Source: Bifidobacterium tibiigranuli (GTDB lineage: Bacteria; Actinomycetota; Actinomycetes; Actinomycetales; Bifidobacteriaceae). Taken from it: DNA of 64,000 nucleotides. The position numbers and the translations under genes are program-made. Under the pieces are notes generated by a model. That model saw only the letters and a list, made by a program, of their open reading frames with translations, did not search any database and was not told the DNA's origin. The stretch spans positions 62,001 to 126,000 of the forward strand of contig NZ_QLZA01000010.1 of the NCBI RefSeq assembly GCF_009371885.1, given 5' to 3'. Shown one piece after another: positions 12,401 through 27,186 of this stretch. Position 1 is the stretch's first letter; each line of letters begins with the position of its first letter.

Positions 12401-12510
12401 CTCGCTTCGCGTTTGAACATCCTGTACCCGTTCATTTCGACCCCACTCGTCCCACGCTTTTGGCAACACACGAACCGCAGCATTCCCATGATCGAAGGAG
12501 GCAATCATGA
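6409..12510 (+). CDS. Giant surface protein with cadherin/Ig-like repeats and C-terminal FN3 domains
   Basis: Very large predicted surface protein, 2033 residues. A membrane span lies at about residues 36-57, so most of the protein should be extracytoplasmic. After it comes a ~300-residue beta-rich section, then several repeated Ig/cadherin-like modules recognisable by VLANDEQSD, LLNDIDPMG and TDNDLSSAG motifs and by YTIDDG or YTVMDDAG endings. At least two fibronectin type III domains follow (about residues 1499-1586 and 1588-1682), with further FN3-like modules after them. The final ~70 residues are low complexity and include a five-residue repeat (LSYPT, LSRFV, PSRFA). A strong site AAAGGAGG precedes ATG 6409. 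The stop overlaps the start of the next gene (ATGA), indicating translational coupling. A carbohydrate-, matrix- or wall-binding role is inferred from domain types only. No LPXTG sorting signal is visible. Confidence 0.88.
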   Translation: MKPLTRHTHRLARAYEMLRHMALTSHGAPRSRWISIGIAIMAPIGIVVLALIMNSATRQHVQLDDGTIWVTSSDQRAAARFNVRASEADATVHAATAAFDVAQHGSSTVLHEGRRLSGIDPATLKRSDTNIAQAAIALIGGETLAVLDPASGRVWVGQAGRPQEIQLTRTPNMRLGAGGRIAVDHDGAVYGLRRNDGMVMSIRKSNARQVKQLGSLSQSKAWQADDFTVVDGVPVASYGSRLAWPDGGSDTKARGPLKLQAAPSDKRQHGWLAAAGDDALLTIALKPGRQHAERIPLMGPGGPTQPVSVGGCVHAAWTRPERNYLRLCTAGPAKPSISTLEGISETSELRFRVNHRMAILNDVGNGGLWNPENGVERISIQWSTAANEHIDNIDASETAPSDASTFADSCAEQSGAIMAVDDRFGVRAGKRRVITVLANDEQSDCSVLRITALSPSRGSPIRVSIVDSGRSVLVDAGTGPPGSATFDYTIDDGRGQTSSATVTIEIVGDSANSPPQQAGPVPQHDVEQSATFTTNAVAAFDDKEGDALTLVSAQVRNSSDALACIRPDGLLTFDAGSSPTGRVSVEVGVSDGTHTALGFIHFLVRPANTVAAFADACTVSTVVNVAATIDLRPYIHRTSMQEPTLVSFDTPDHTRIARGGTASSLHFTADQVGTYHVAFTMAQGDIKSVGLARIEVVPVGGQDGIKPVAVNDTAVLGADGNAIIEPLLNDIDPMGGVLAASSVHAEPSTGVTVTLVDHRRVYIKVQQAISRTVEIIYTASNAAGDSPGTITLHPPARAINTAMPNAADISLSVRTEGTVSADIRDHVSIPSGEFTLEKSLRHDQKDFAGIPAVSDRRIRYLAPSRAGTYTATYTIHDRHGNAASGTITWQVHASDAQSKAAPKPKDIHAHVAAGQAVPIEIPLSGIDEDGDDDMLLGLGNDAPRLGRITRVDATSMTYEAYPDSSGTDSFSYAIEDWTGQRAQARIRVGITRTLGERRVHARDDEIIMRPGVRATVPVTDNDLSSAGERLVVSADLALQGINDATAAGGSISFTAPERDGTAYIVYTVMDDAGLSDTATLTIRANATAPWEPPVARDYRVPASATVGKRTVEVDAAALIANPSGSDSELRIDALDSSHADVKASEHATLPRIITIELTPHARIVPYRVTNTVHNLSSTAFIHVPAYGIFPPELRPKAPPLTVHAGETLTIAIADHVRVGAGKNVSIDATSPVSATKNANDDLRADAQTLRFTAVDGYYGPASITFSATDGGVSAESAKPKKSESTHGANTATLTLPITILADAANPPVFAASTVEIAAGDGERAIELSALMQPHGDAGIPYSFSGGVKSPALDAAVSPKGRLTVRARPAAPIGARVVIPVSIAYPGGTMKTGVSALVVASRRALAQVPDRQLRIAAGSSASVDLLDGAYNPFPDTPLTVVKCVPEDEELHADCAANGRLRINASAAITAASRTLTVNVHDATRSKERQVSAIITISTIGRPDPPKLSSASAQAADSSATLRWSAANTNGSAISDYRILWDAGSLSCGAVTVCRIDGLTNGKEYTFRVQALNDAGWSGLSASVTAKPDRAPSTPRNVRVEAGYRQATVHWEAPAYEGSAPEAYIVTLSGSNGWRKTATGTASPITFSVEHDATGDGAAFSATVVARSRIGQGAPSPASPQAYVWSDPDPPSIALEQEGNAINAAVSPRNQHNAGCSAITLEGDRSSKTSCGASVVRLGIAGQQFWKPFTVVAVLHPGKSGTAQSTASASITPQYALLAPQNVSLHGQGKQCIVTWRSQGERDGFIVTASGLGTVRADESEESAIFELDPWQRCALAEVVQTLNGRSSPASGARNDYQYQVPAAITPPIVMWAVQGHGRLTVTEGSIETWGQPASIRLAVTAGAVRREYPWQPGMTEIDVSNLPDASAYTWSVIVTSSAGENGLHAASQPQSVQGIRKPLGSPVSSALGEHSPMLLRSSARSILPNLALSYPTLSRFVPSRFAFEHPVPVHFDPTRPTLLATHEPQHSHDRRRQS

Positions 12511-13877
12511 GTAGCAACAGCTTGCGGACACGCTTGGGCAGTGTCATACGCTTGGGCACCGCGCCCAGGCACGAAGGCGCGCACGCGCCCTCTGCACGAC
12601 TGCCTGACGAAACGGTATTGTCGAACGCCGCGCCGGCAAACACCGCACAGCCGGACGCTATGCTGTCAGACGAGACCGCGCCGTCAGACAGGACGATGTC
12701 AGGCCGAACAATGCTGCCAAGCAAAACAGCTTCCGTTAACGAAACTGACGATGACATGGCATCCGGCAAGAACGTGGCATGGGAACCGCTTGCCGCACCA
12801 CATTCTGAACAGCGCCAAGCCCAGCAGCGTCAAGCCCGTGACGTCGGCAAGCCCAGTCTTATCGGCGCGCCAATCCGACTCGAAGACGATTCGCCCTGCA
12901 ACGTCGAAGGTTTCAACGCTGATATCGCCCGCTTCGAACAACGTTTCACGACGCTGACGAGAACGGTTTCACGGGTTCTTGCCGGCAAGGCGATGGCTGT
13001 CAGGCTCTGTGCCACAGCCTTGCTGGCAGGCGGCCATATCCTGCTTGAAGACAACCCCGGCACCGGGAAGACACAGCTGGCCCGCGCGTTGGCGCAAGCC
13101 ATCCACACCACTTGCCATCGCATCCAGTTCACAGCCGATCTGCTGCCTTCGGATGTGATTGGCGTGACCTATTACGAGCGAAAAACGGGTTCCTTCGCCT
13201 TCCGCAAGGGCCCGGTATTCGCATCCATCGTGCTCGCCGACGAAATCAACCGGGCCTCGCCCAAGACGCAATCGGCGCTGCTTGAAGTGATGGAGGAACG
13301 CCAGATCACCGTTGACGGAACCGCGCATCAGGCACCTGACCCATTCATCGTCATCGCCACGCAGAATCCGAGCGATCACCTCGGCACCTATATGCTGCCG
13401 CAGGCGGAGATGGACCGTTTCCTCATCAGAGCCTCGCTCGGATATCCCGGCCATGACGTCAGCGTGGAACTGCTCAGGCAAAGCCACATCCGTGACCGCT
13501 CGCAGCTGATATCACCGGTGCTCACAGGCAGCGACATCCTTGAGCTGCGTAACGTCGCCCAGCAGGTTCACGTTGACGACCGCATTCTCGCATACATCAT
13601 GCGCCTGATTGAGGCGACGCGTCAGGATGAGCGTCTGGCGATCGGCTCATCGCTGCGGGGCGGCCTCGCGCTGACCCTATGCGCCCAGGTCTGGGCCGCT
13701 TCGCAGGGGCGAGCATACGTCATACCTGACGATGTGCGCGAGCTTGTCCCCTTCGTGCTCCCCCACCGACTCACGCCTACGCCCGAGACTTCTTTCGCCG
13801 CAATCGGCATCGAGCAAATCATCGAGGAGATTCTCGATCAGGTTCCCGTCCCTGCGCTGACAACGCCAACACCATGA
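12507..13877 (+). CDS. MoxR-family AAA+ ATPase
   Basis: MoxR-type AAA+ ATPase, 456 residues, likely cytoplasmic and chaperone-like. Walker A is NPGTGKTQ (~residue 182), Walker B is VLADEIN (~240), followed by MEERQ, the sensor-type ATQNP and the QAEMDRF motif typical of MoxR. Its partner is the adjacent DUF58 gene: MoxR plus DUF58 is a recurrent pair. The first ~125 residues are outside the family domain and contain a run of five-residue units rich in Ala, Pro, Ser, Asp and Thr (DNA 12612-12734), an unusual N-terminal extension. The ATG overlaps the stop of the FN3 gene and has GAAGGAGG 5-6 nt upstream. A role in assembling or maturing the cluster's surface protein is inference. Confidence 0.9.
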   Translation: MSSNSLRTRLGSVIRLGTAPRHEGAHAPSARLPDETVLSNAAPANTAQPDAMLSDETAPSDRTMSGRTMLPSKTASVNETDDDMASGKNVAWEPLAAPHSEQRQAQQRQARDVGKPSLIGAPIRLEDDSPCNVEGFNADIARFEQRFTTLTRTVSRVLAGKAMAVRLCATALLAGGHILLEDNPGTGKTQLARALAQAIHTTCHRIQFTADLLPSDVIGVTYYERKTGSFAFRKGPVFASIVLADEINRASPKTQSALLEVMEERQITVDGTAHQAPDPFIVIATQNPSDHLGTYMLPQAEMDRFLIRASLGYPGHDVSVELLRQSHIRDRSQLISPVLTGSDILELRNVAQQVHVDDRILAYIMRLIEATRQDERLAIGSSLRGGLALTLCAQVWAASQGRAYVIPDDVRELVPFVLPHRLTPTPETSFAAIGIEQIIEEILDQVPVPALTTPTP

Positions 13878-13946
13878 CATGCAATACGTGGCACCGCCAA
13901 TACGCTGGCGCTATCGAACGAATACCAATGAAACGAGGCGAGAACA

Positions 13947-15398
13947 ATGTCGGATTCCTCATTTCCGCGACAACGCGCGAGGCAGCCGAAGACGGCGACG
14001 CGACGTGCGCGAACACTATTTACGCCGGTTTCCGCAGCATATGCTGGCATCTCCGCCATCATCGTAAGACTCGGTCGGCAGCTGCACGACCATGCCCGGC
14101 AGCTGCGCAGTAGCGCCTCTCCCAGCAACGGTTTCGGCCGTGTTGCCGACCCCGCTGATCCCACTGGTCTCGCCAGATTCACCGTCGTTGCCGCATTCAT
14201 CAGAAACACTCGCTTCACCCGGCTCGCCCGACTCGCTTCAGTACGTCTCTCAACTTTGGGATGGATTATGGTCGCGATCTGCGCAATATGCCTGATTGCA
14301 TTCCCGTTTACCGGATGGCACGAATTGCTGGCATGCGGCGTAACGATACTGGCGCTGCTGGTGTTCGCCGCATGGTTCTCGACGAAAAGCCCTGATATCG
14401 GCATGCGCATAGACCTCGACCGACTTCGCGTCGGAGTGCGCGACCGAGTCACCATAACGCTTGCTGCGCGCAACCCTGGAACTTTGCCAATTCCCGCCCT
14501 GCATGGAGTCCTGGCAATCGGACAATCCCATGCGAGTGTGAGCATACCCGCGCTGGGAGCGCAACGCAGCGAGCGCATCACGCGCACATACCAAGCTGCA
14601 GGAAGAGCGACAATTCGAATCGGGCCGTTCACGACCCGCACCGGCGACCCTTTCGCCCTGATGCGCCGACGCGACGCACTGGCCGAACCGGTGACCTTGT
14701 ACGTGCATCCGCCAACCGTCGACCTTGGCATACGAGCGGCGGGAATCGTACGCGATATGGAAGGACGCGCGCACGGCGGCATCGTGGACGACGATCTCGA
14801 CTTCCACGGCTTACGGCCGTATGCTCCCGGCGATGATATCCGTAACGTCCACTGGCTGAGTTCTTCGAAATCAGATGATCTGATGACCCGGCAGTACGAA
14901 TCCACGCTGCGCACCGGCAGCACTCTGAGCATCGATCTCGACTCGAGCGGCTACTGCAGCCGCGAGGAATTCGAGCTCGCCATCTCTCTCGGTGCCTCGG
15001 TGGGCTCGCGCTGCCTGCGCAATGGCGATGCATTGACTGTCTGCAGCGAAGCGTCATGTCAATCAGCGCCCGACGCTACGACGCTGCTTGATTGGTGCAG
15101 CACGCTTGAGCCGGACGCCCAGCATACGGGCATCCAGCACCAGAATGCCCAGAACTCGCAGGATTGCGCAAAAGCAGCACTGCATCAATCACAGACCTCG
15201 GTACGGTATCTCGCAGTCGGCTCCCTTGCCAATGTTGCCGCCATACGCCGCGCATCCCTCGCGCTTCATACGCATGCGCGCGTTGTAGTGCTGCAGGCCG
15301 ACCTGGGCGCCTCCATGCAGCTCAAGCATCTGCATGGTTTCACGCTGGCGCGCTTCGGCGATCTGCATGAGCTTGCCACGGCAGGAGGTGCGCTATGA
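13947..15398 (+). CDS. DUF58 domain membrane protein
   Basis: DUF58-family protein, 483 residues. Two adjacent hydrophobic segments (about residues 95-145) predict a hairpin in the membrane. The DUF58 signature follows: FHGLRPYAPGDDIRNVHW at about residues 288-305, then a TRQYES stretch and a vWA-like LSIDLDSS segment. The N-terminal ~90 residues are Arg/Ser-rich. GAGG lies about 9-10 nt before ATG 13947. It sits 69 nt after moxR and its stop overlaps the next start (ATGA). DUF58 proteins are commonly encoded with MoxR ATPases and transglutaminase-like membrane proteins, as here. The molecular function is not established. Confidence 0.88.
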   Translation: MSDSSFPRQRARQPKTATRRARTLFTPVSAAYAGISAIIVRLGRQLHDHARQLRSSASPSNGFGRVADPADPTGLARFTVVAAFIRNTRFTRLARLASVRLSTLGWIMVAICAICLIAFPFTGWHELLACGVTILALLVFAAWFSTKSPDIGMRIDLDRLRVGVRDRVTITLAARNPGTLPIPALHGVLAIGQSHASVSIPALGAQRSERITRTYQAAGRATIRIGPFTTRTGDPFALMRRRDALAEPVTLYVHPPTVDLGIRAAGIVRDMEGRAHGGIVDDDLDFHGLRPYAPGDDIRNVHWLSSSKSDDLMTRQYESTLRTGSTLSIDLDSSGYCSREEFELAISLGASVGSRCLRNGDALTVCSEASCQSAPDATTLLDWCSTLEPDAQHTGIQHQNAQNSQDCAKAALHQSQTSVRYLAVGSLANVAAIRRASLALHTHARVVVLQADLGASMQLKHLHGFTLARFGDLHELATAGGAL

Positions 15399-15980
15399 CC
15401 ACGGCAACTCAGGTATATCCACAGCGAGCAACGTCAGTTGCGACAACCGCCATTCATGCGCACATGCGCACTCATACGCAATCGAAGCGCCGTCGCAGCA
15501 GCAGCGATGCGAGCGCCTGGTTGCAAGCCGAGCAGAATGCGGACCCGTGCAGTCTGCTGCTGCCGATCAACAGCCATGCTCCGCTGCATGGCAGCGCAGG
15601 CAAGCGGGAGGGCCTTGCAAGCAGAGCCGACGCCCTTGCACACGCGCGGGCGCAAGGGCGCGTATATCAGCGGCATGCGGTCAATCTCGGCGTCGTCATC
15701 ATGGTCAATCTTCTGGCCTCATCCAGCTTGGTCACTGTCTACGGCTCGTTGACGCTCCTGGCTCAGTGTTGCGCTTCCCGCAGCACTGACCGGCGCATTC
15801 GCCGGGCTGCTCGCTTCCGGCACCGGCGCGCGGGCGCTGTGGAGCATACCCACGCTGCTGACCGGGCAATGCGTCGTCGGCCCGACGATTGTCCTGCGCT
15901 ATACGACCGCATTCGGGATTATCCCAACATGGCAGACCATCGCAAAAGGGCTCACATCCACCATCGACTCATTCAAATAC

Positions 15981-18248
15981 GTGCTGGTGCTCCCCGTGCC
16001 CATAGGGATTGGCGAAGGCGATCGCATGGCGCAGAATATTGCGGCGCAGAGTCTTATGGCACAGGGTCTTATGGCGCTGTGGACGCCCATGCTGTGGTGC
16101 GCTTTCCTCGCTGCAATCGCAGCAGTATCTTTCAAGCGTCATCGCGCGGCGCTGGTCTGCATCCCCGTCGGTGTGAACCTCGCTGCTGCGGCGTATCTCG
16201 GCACCAGCGCAAACGGCGATCACAATCCCACGGTCATCGTGCGCGGAGCCGCCATTGCCGTCATACTCGTGCTGTGGCTTTCCTGGCGGAACCGCACATG
16301 GGCTAGTCGCGATTGGCCTACGATTGCCATCTCCTGCCTGTGTGCCAGTGCCATCGCGGCTACGGCCTGTCTCGCACTGCCGCGCGAACGGCTCATCGGT
16401 CGCGATCACTACGAGCCGCCCATCGATGCGCTTAATCAGACCAGCCCGCTCAGCGGCATGCGCTGGTACATCACGAACCATAAGGACGACGTGCTGCTCA
16501 CCGTGCGCGGGCTTGCGCCGCACACGCCGATACGGCTGGCGGTTATGGACCGTTTCGACGGCAATGTCTGGAATCTGTCGGATGCGAACGCTACCGGCAG
16601 CTCATCGGATTTCCGCCTCATCGGCACGACCGCTGACGATGATCAGCGGCAAGAACCGCACTTCGACGCGACTTTTCTCGTCAAGGCCAATCTGCCAGAT
16701 CGTTGGCTGCCGAGCGCAGGAGCCGCCACGAATATCATCATGCGCCCAGACACGCCAAACGCAGCAGTCTCGCATAGTCCAGCCGTTTCCCATGGTTCAG
16801 ATGGTTCACATGATTCAGATAGCGCACACGGCCCCTTGGGCGCAGGCAACGACACTCAGCCTGCGCAATCCGTGTATTACAACCGCAGCACCCACACCGC
16901 GCTGCTTCCCGAGCCCATCCGAGCCGGCACGCGCTACACAGTGTCCGCAACGGCGTCACCTAACGTCTCCGAAGCACGCATCGACGCGGCGCAAACGCCC
17001 GAAACAAGACATTCTCTGCCGCAATCCGAACACGTTCCCGATTCGGTGGGCGCTGTGGCACGCTCGATGGCAGGCGGCGGCACTGGCGGAAAGGCCGCGC
17101 ACGCACTGGCGCGTGGCCTGCACGAAAGCGGCTGGTTCTCGCATGGCCTAGGCGGGGATTATCCTTCTTCGGCTGGGCACGGAAGCTACCGCATCAATCA
17201 GCTGTTGTCGGGCCCGGCAATGGTCGGCGACAGCGAGCAATATGCCTCGGCTATGGCGTTGATGGCACGGGAGCTTGGTCTGCGATCGCGCGTGGTGCTG
17301 GGTTTTGCACCAACGAAGAGTCATCCGCCGAGCAATCGCGAGCAATCCTTCACCGGTAACGATATCGAGGCGTGGGTGGAGGTTGAGCTGTCCGGCCTGG
17401 GCTGGGTCGCCTTCCATCCGACACCCGAAAAAACCAAGATACCGAATGACGACATCATGGCCACGCCGCCCGACCCGCAGACATTGCGCCGACGGCCTCC
17501 GCCACCGCTGGCCGATCCGCTCTACGACGACCGACCCAAGCATATCGACTCAGCTACAGGAGGCCGCGATGCCGAGCGGCCGAAACGGGATTCGGCTCTG
17601 CACGCCGTGCAACGCATCGCGACCCGTTTGGCCCTGTACAGCCTTCCGCTGTGGCTCGCGCTGCTGCTCGGCATGTCGCTTATGCAGGCGAACGCACGGC
17701 AACTGGCTCGGTTGCGTCGTCGCGGCCCGCCTGGCAGGCGCGTCGAATCCGCCTGGGAGTCGGTGTGCCTGATGGCTAGGCGAAGCGGGATGCAGTCTGC
17801 TCGAACCCAACTTGCGTGCGCCCGCCCTGTCTGCACACGACGTATGCAGGCAGCGGCCATCGCAGCCGGAATCCCCGGCATCGACAAGCCGCTGCTGATG
17901 CGGCTCTGCGAGCAGGCCGACCGGGCTACCTTCTCCAATCAGCCAACAGCTGAGCACACCGCCCAAGCCTGCTGGCGGGACGCCGATCGTCTCCGTGCCG
18001 CAATGCTGCGCCAGCAGCCGCGTCTGCGACGATTGCACACACGATTGGCCTTCCGCAGCACGCAGCCAATCCGAAAGTACTCTCAAACCCGGAAGTACCC
18101 GCAAACGCAAAGTGCGCTGTGGCGCATACGCATCCGCGTATATCGTCACAGCGCACTCGCTGAATACAAGACCCACAGATCACAATCCGTAGGCCAAGAC
18201 CACACTCAAGGACCACAGCTCAACCAGACCACAGCTCAAGGCCCGTAG
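15981..18248 (+). CDS. Surviving downstream reading frame of the frameshifted transglutaminase-like gene
   Basis: Longest single reading frame holding the transglutaminase-like domain, 755 residues from a GTG at 15981. No ribosome binding site is visible before this GTG, and the same frame stays open upstream to 15753 with membrane-like sequence, so this start is probably an artefact of the frameshift. The entry gives the intact part only; see the full-locus entry for the interpretation. Transglutaminase-like homology covers about residues 360-500 of this frame, and a hydrophobic span lies at about 549-569. The C-terminal ~130 residues are basic and end in Gln/Thr-rich five-residue repeats. 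Confidence 0.5.
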   Translation: MLVLPVPIGIGEGDRMAQNIAAQSLMAQGLMALWTPMLWCAFLAAIAAVSFKRHRAALVCIPVGVNLAAAAYLGTSANGDHNPTVIVRGAAIAVILVLWLSWRNRTWASRDWPTIAISCLCASAIAATACLALPRERLIGRDHYEPPIDALNQTSPLSGMRWYITNHKDDVLLTVRGLAPHTPIRLAVMDRFDGNVWNLSDANATGSSSDFRLIGTTADDDQRQEPHFDATFLVKANLPDRWLPSAGAATNIIMRPDTPNAAVSHSPAVSHGSDGSHDSDSAHGPLGAGNDTQPAQSVYYNRSTHTALLPEPIRAGTRYTVSATASPNVSEARIDAAQTPETRHSLPQSEHVPDSVGAVARSMAGGGTGGKAAHALARGLHESGWFSHGLGGDYPSSAGHGSYRINQLLSGPAMVGDSEQYASAMALMARELGLRSRVVLGFAPTKSHPPSNREQSFTGNDIEAWVEVELSGLGWVAFHPTPEKTKIPNDDIMATPPDPQTLRRRPPPPLADPLYDDRPKHIDSATGGRDAERPKRDSALHAVQRIATRLALYSLPLWLALLLGMSLMQANARQLARLRRRGPPGRRVESAWESVCLMARRSGMQSARTQLACARPVCTRRMQAAAIAAGIPGIDKPLLMRLCEQADRATFSNQPTAEHTAQACWRDADRLRAAMLRQQPRLRRLHTRLAFRSTQPIRKYSQTRKYPQTQSALWRIRIRVYRHSALAEYKTHRSQSVGQDHTQGPQLNQTTAQGP
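16026..16085 (+). repeat. Four 15-bp tandem units inside the transglutaminase-like gene
   Basis: Units start at 16026, 16041, 16056 and 16071. Units 1-3 share the pattern (A/G)(T/C)GGC(G/A)CAG..T.TT; the third and fourth both begin ATGGC. In the protein they read as five-residue steps (MAQNI, AAQSL, MAQGL, MALWT). Part of the set of 15-bp-period repeats seen across the window. Confidence 0.75.
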
Positions 18249-18371
18249 ACTAAGCTCAAGGCTCGCAAACCGCAACCAGCCAAAACCACAAACTACAATC
18301 CACAGCCCTGCTCTGTATCCCTACAATCCCTACAACCTGCAATCCTTACAATCCCTGCGGCCTTGCGATCC
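18194..18371. repeat. 15-bp tandem repeats at the end of the transglutaminase-like gene and low-complexity gap before rpoC
   Basis: Units at 18194, 18209, 18224 and 18239 share an ACCACA(C/G)CTCAA-type core and run across the stop codon, giving a QGPQL/NQTTA tail. The 123-bp gap to the convergent rpoC stop continues as low-complexity sequence with CTACAATCC-type short repeats (18295-18350). I see no hairpin terminator in this gap. Confidence 0.7.
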
Positions 18372-22379
<4,008 letters not shown>

Positions 22380-22401
22380 TCTTATGTCCTGTCTCTACGT
22401 T

Positions 22402-22450
22402 ATAAACACTGCGCGTTTATCAATACTGCTAAATACTGCGCGTTTATAAA
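22402..22450. repeat. AT-rich direct and inverted repeats between rpoB and rpoC
   Basis: The 13-bp sequence ACTGCGCGTTTAT occurs at 22408-22420 and 22435-22447 (27-bp offset). Each copy is preceded by a complementary ATAAA or TAAA, so each can fold as a small hairpin (ATAAAC/GTTTAT, TAAA/TTTA). The spacer is far more AT-rich than the flanking genes. Confidence 0.7.
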
Positions 22451-22491
22451 TCTGTGTTGTCTCGGTTGTCTAGTACTGCGTTGGTCGCCTA

Positions 22492-26061
<3,570 letters not shown>

Positions 26062-26346
26062 AAGACGTTCCTTATCGCTCGCTTGTTCGTTACGATCTGT
26101 TCGATCGATGCTGTACGGATCAGCACTGTGCAGCTGCTTAAAGTAGCTACTATCAGCACCGTATGGCTAGCGAAACGCCCGGATGCAGCCGCACTGTGCA
26201 AGCTCATATACTTCCACTAATAAGCTGCACAACGCAAACCGCCGTATGCCTAAGCTGCGGGCGCTTCGTTGTCTTGTTGGCATGCCCGCTATATGACATA
26301 CTTCACGTAGAGTCAAAAGTATAGCACGCTGGAATTGGTTGCGCAA
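26062..26346 (-). promoter_or_regulatory. rpoB promoter and ~250-nt leader
   Basis: Reading the minus strand, TTGCGC (26341-26346) and TATACT (26318-26323) are separated by exactly 17 nt, and the -10 box has the extended TG one base upstream. Transcription would start near 26311, leaving about 250 nt before the rpoB TTG. No gene is visible in this leader. It is AT-richer than the genes around it and has a short complementary pair (AGCAGCTGC-type). No ribosomal-protein binding structure was recognised. Confidence 0.65.
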
Positions 26347-26403
26347 GCTGGCGTGTTTGAATGCCGCTCCTACTGCGCTGCCACATCTACTGCACCATCG
26401 CGC

Positions 26404-27111
26404 CTACTGCACGATAACCGGCACCGGATCGCTCACTGCTTTGGCATCGTTCTTCAGGCTCAGTTTGGCCATATACGTCCCGGGATTGACTCTGGGGAGG
26501 CTGGCGTCGTCAACGCATTGCGAACCCGTGCTGTCCGCATTCCACGTCAGCGTGTCCACGCGCTTGTCGCCCTTGGACATAAGCAGCCTATGCGGGTCGG
26601 CAGGGCACGCGTCCGACCTCCATATCGTGTCGCTGCCCGAGGTGATTGTCAGGATCCGCGAGGCATTCGACACGTCAATCAGGCAGCTGCTCGTGCCTTC
26701 ATAGGCGACCGTCATCGTGAAATCCAAGGAACCGCCCACCGGCACGGTCTGCGACTGCGCGCTCAATTCCAGCTTCACGTCACTGGCTGTGCAATCGTGA
26801 ACGCCACTGGTCTGCTTCACGCCTGGAACCTCATTGCGCGTCAGCGCCGTGAGATCGTCATGCCGAATGACGCCGGAAACCGCCGCGACCCCCCTGCCGA
26901 GGCTGTAGACGCAGAAAACAATGAACGCGAGCACCAGCACCAAGGCCACAGCCGCCACAATGCGCCGACGGCGAAAGATCCGCTGCTGCTCCTTGCTTGG
27001 TTTTCTGCGCTGGCCGCGCTGCTGACGCCCGCCAGATGTGCCCGATGTGCCCGATGCGCCGCGTCCGGTAGAGGATTTGCGCGTGTTGGGAGAGTGGGGT
27101 GTGCTGGCCAT
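26404..27111 (-). CDS. Membrane-anchored hypothetical protein
   Basis: 235 residues, not recognised with confidence. A basic, Ser/Gly-rich N-terminus (SGTSGTSGG, RRKPSK) is followed by one hydrophobic span (VAAVALVLVLAFIVFCVYSL, about residues 52-71) and an extracytoplasmic beta-rich domain with four cysteines, resembling DUF4232-type or other Ig-like secreted domains in actinobacteria. ATG 27111 is preferred to an upstream TTG because a -10-like TAGACT (27119-27124) lies 7 nt before it, consistent with a leaderless mRNA; no Shine-Dalgarno is present. It lies between mutY and rpoB, all on the minus strand. Confidence 0.75.
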   Translation of the reverse strand: MASTPHSPNTRKSSTGRGASGTSGTSGGRQQRGQRRKPSKEQQRIFRRRRIVAAVALVLVLAFIVFCVYSLGRGVAAVSGVIRHDDLTALTRNEVPGVKQTSGVHDCTASDVKLELSAQSQTVPVGGSLDFTMTVAYEGTSSCLIDVSNASRILTITSGSDTIWRSDACPADPHRLLMSKGDKRVDTLTWNADSTGSQCVDDASLPRVNPGTYMAKLSLKNDAKAVSDPVPVIVQ

Positions 27112-27186
27112 ACCCACGAGTCTAAACCGACTGCCCAACCAGGATGACTCACAGCAGACACGAACCGAACCTGCGAGCCCGCGCAG

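Larger units (their letters stand above)
15395..18248 (+). pseudogene. Transglutaminase-like membrane protein gene, frameshifted
   Basis: The ATG at 15395 overlaps the DUF58 stop (ATGA), the normal coupled start for this cluster's last gene. This frame encodes a leader and a membrane segment ending near SLTLLAQ (~15760), then turns into Arg/His-rich nonsense and stops at 16306. The following frame is open from 15753 and continues with a natural-looking hydrophobic sequence (VALPAALTGAFAGLLASG) through to 18248. One extra base, or two missing, around 15755-15775 would join the halves into a ~950-residue protein. The second half carries membrane spans, a transglutaminase-like fold (EQYASAMALMARELG, IEAWVEV, GWVAFHPTP) and a late membrane span at about 17626-17688. 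The three positions that normally hold Cys, His and Asp are Ser (17231-17233), Glu (17367-17369) and His (17414-17416). It may be a mutation, a sequencing error or programmed frameshifting. Confidence 0.75.
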
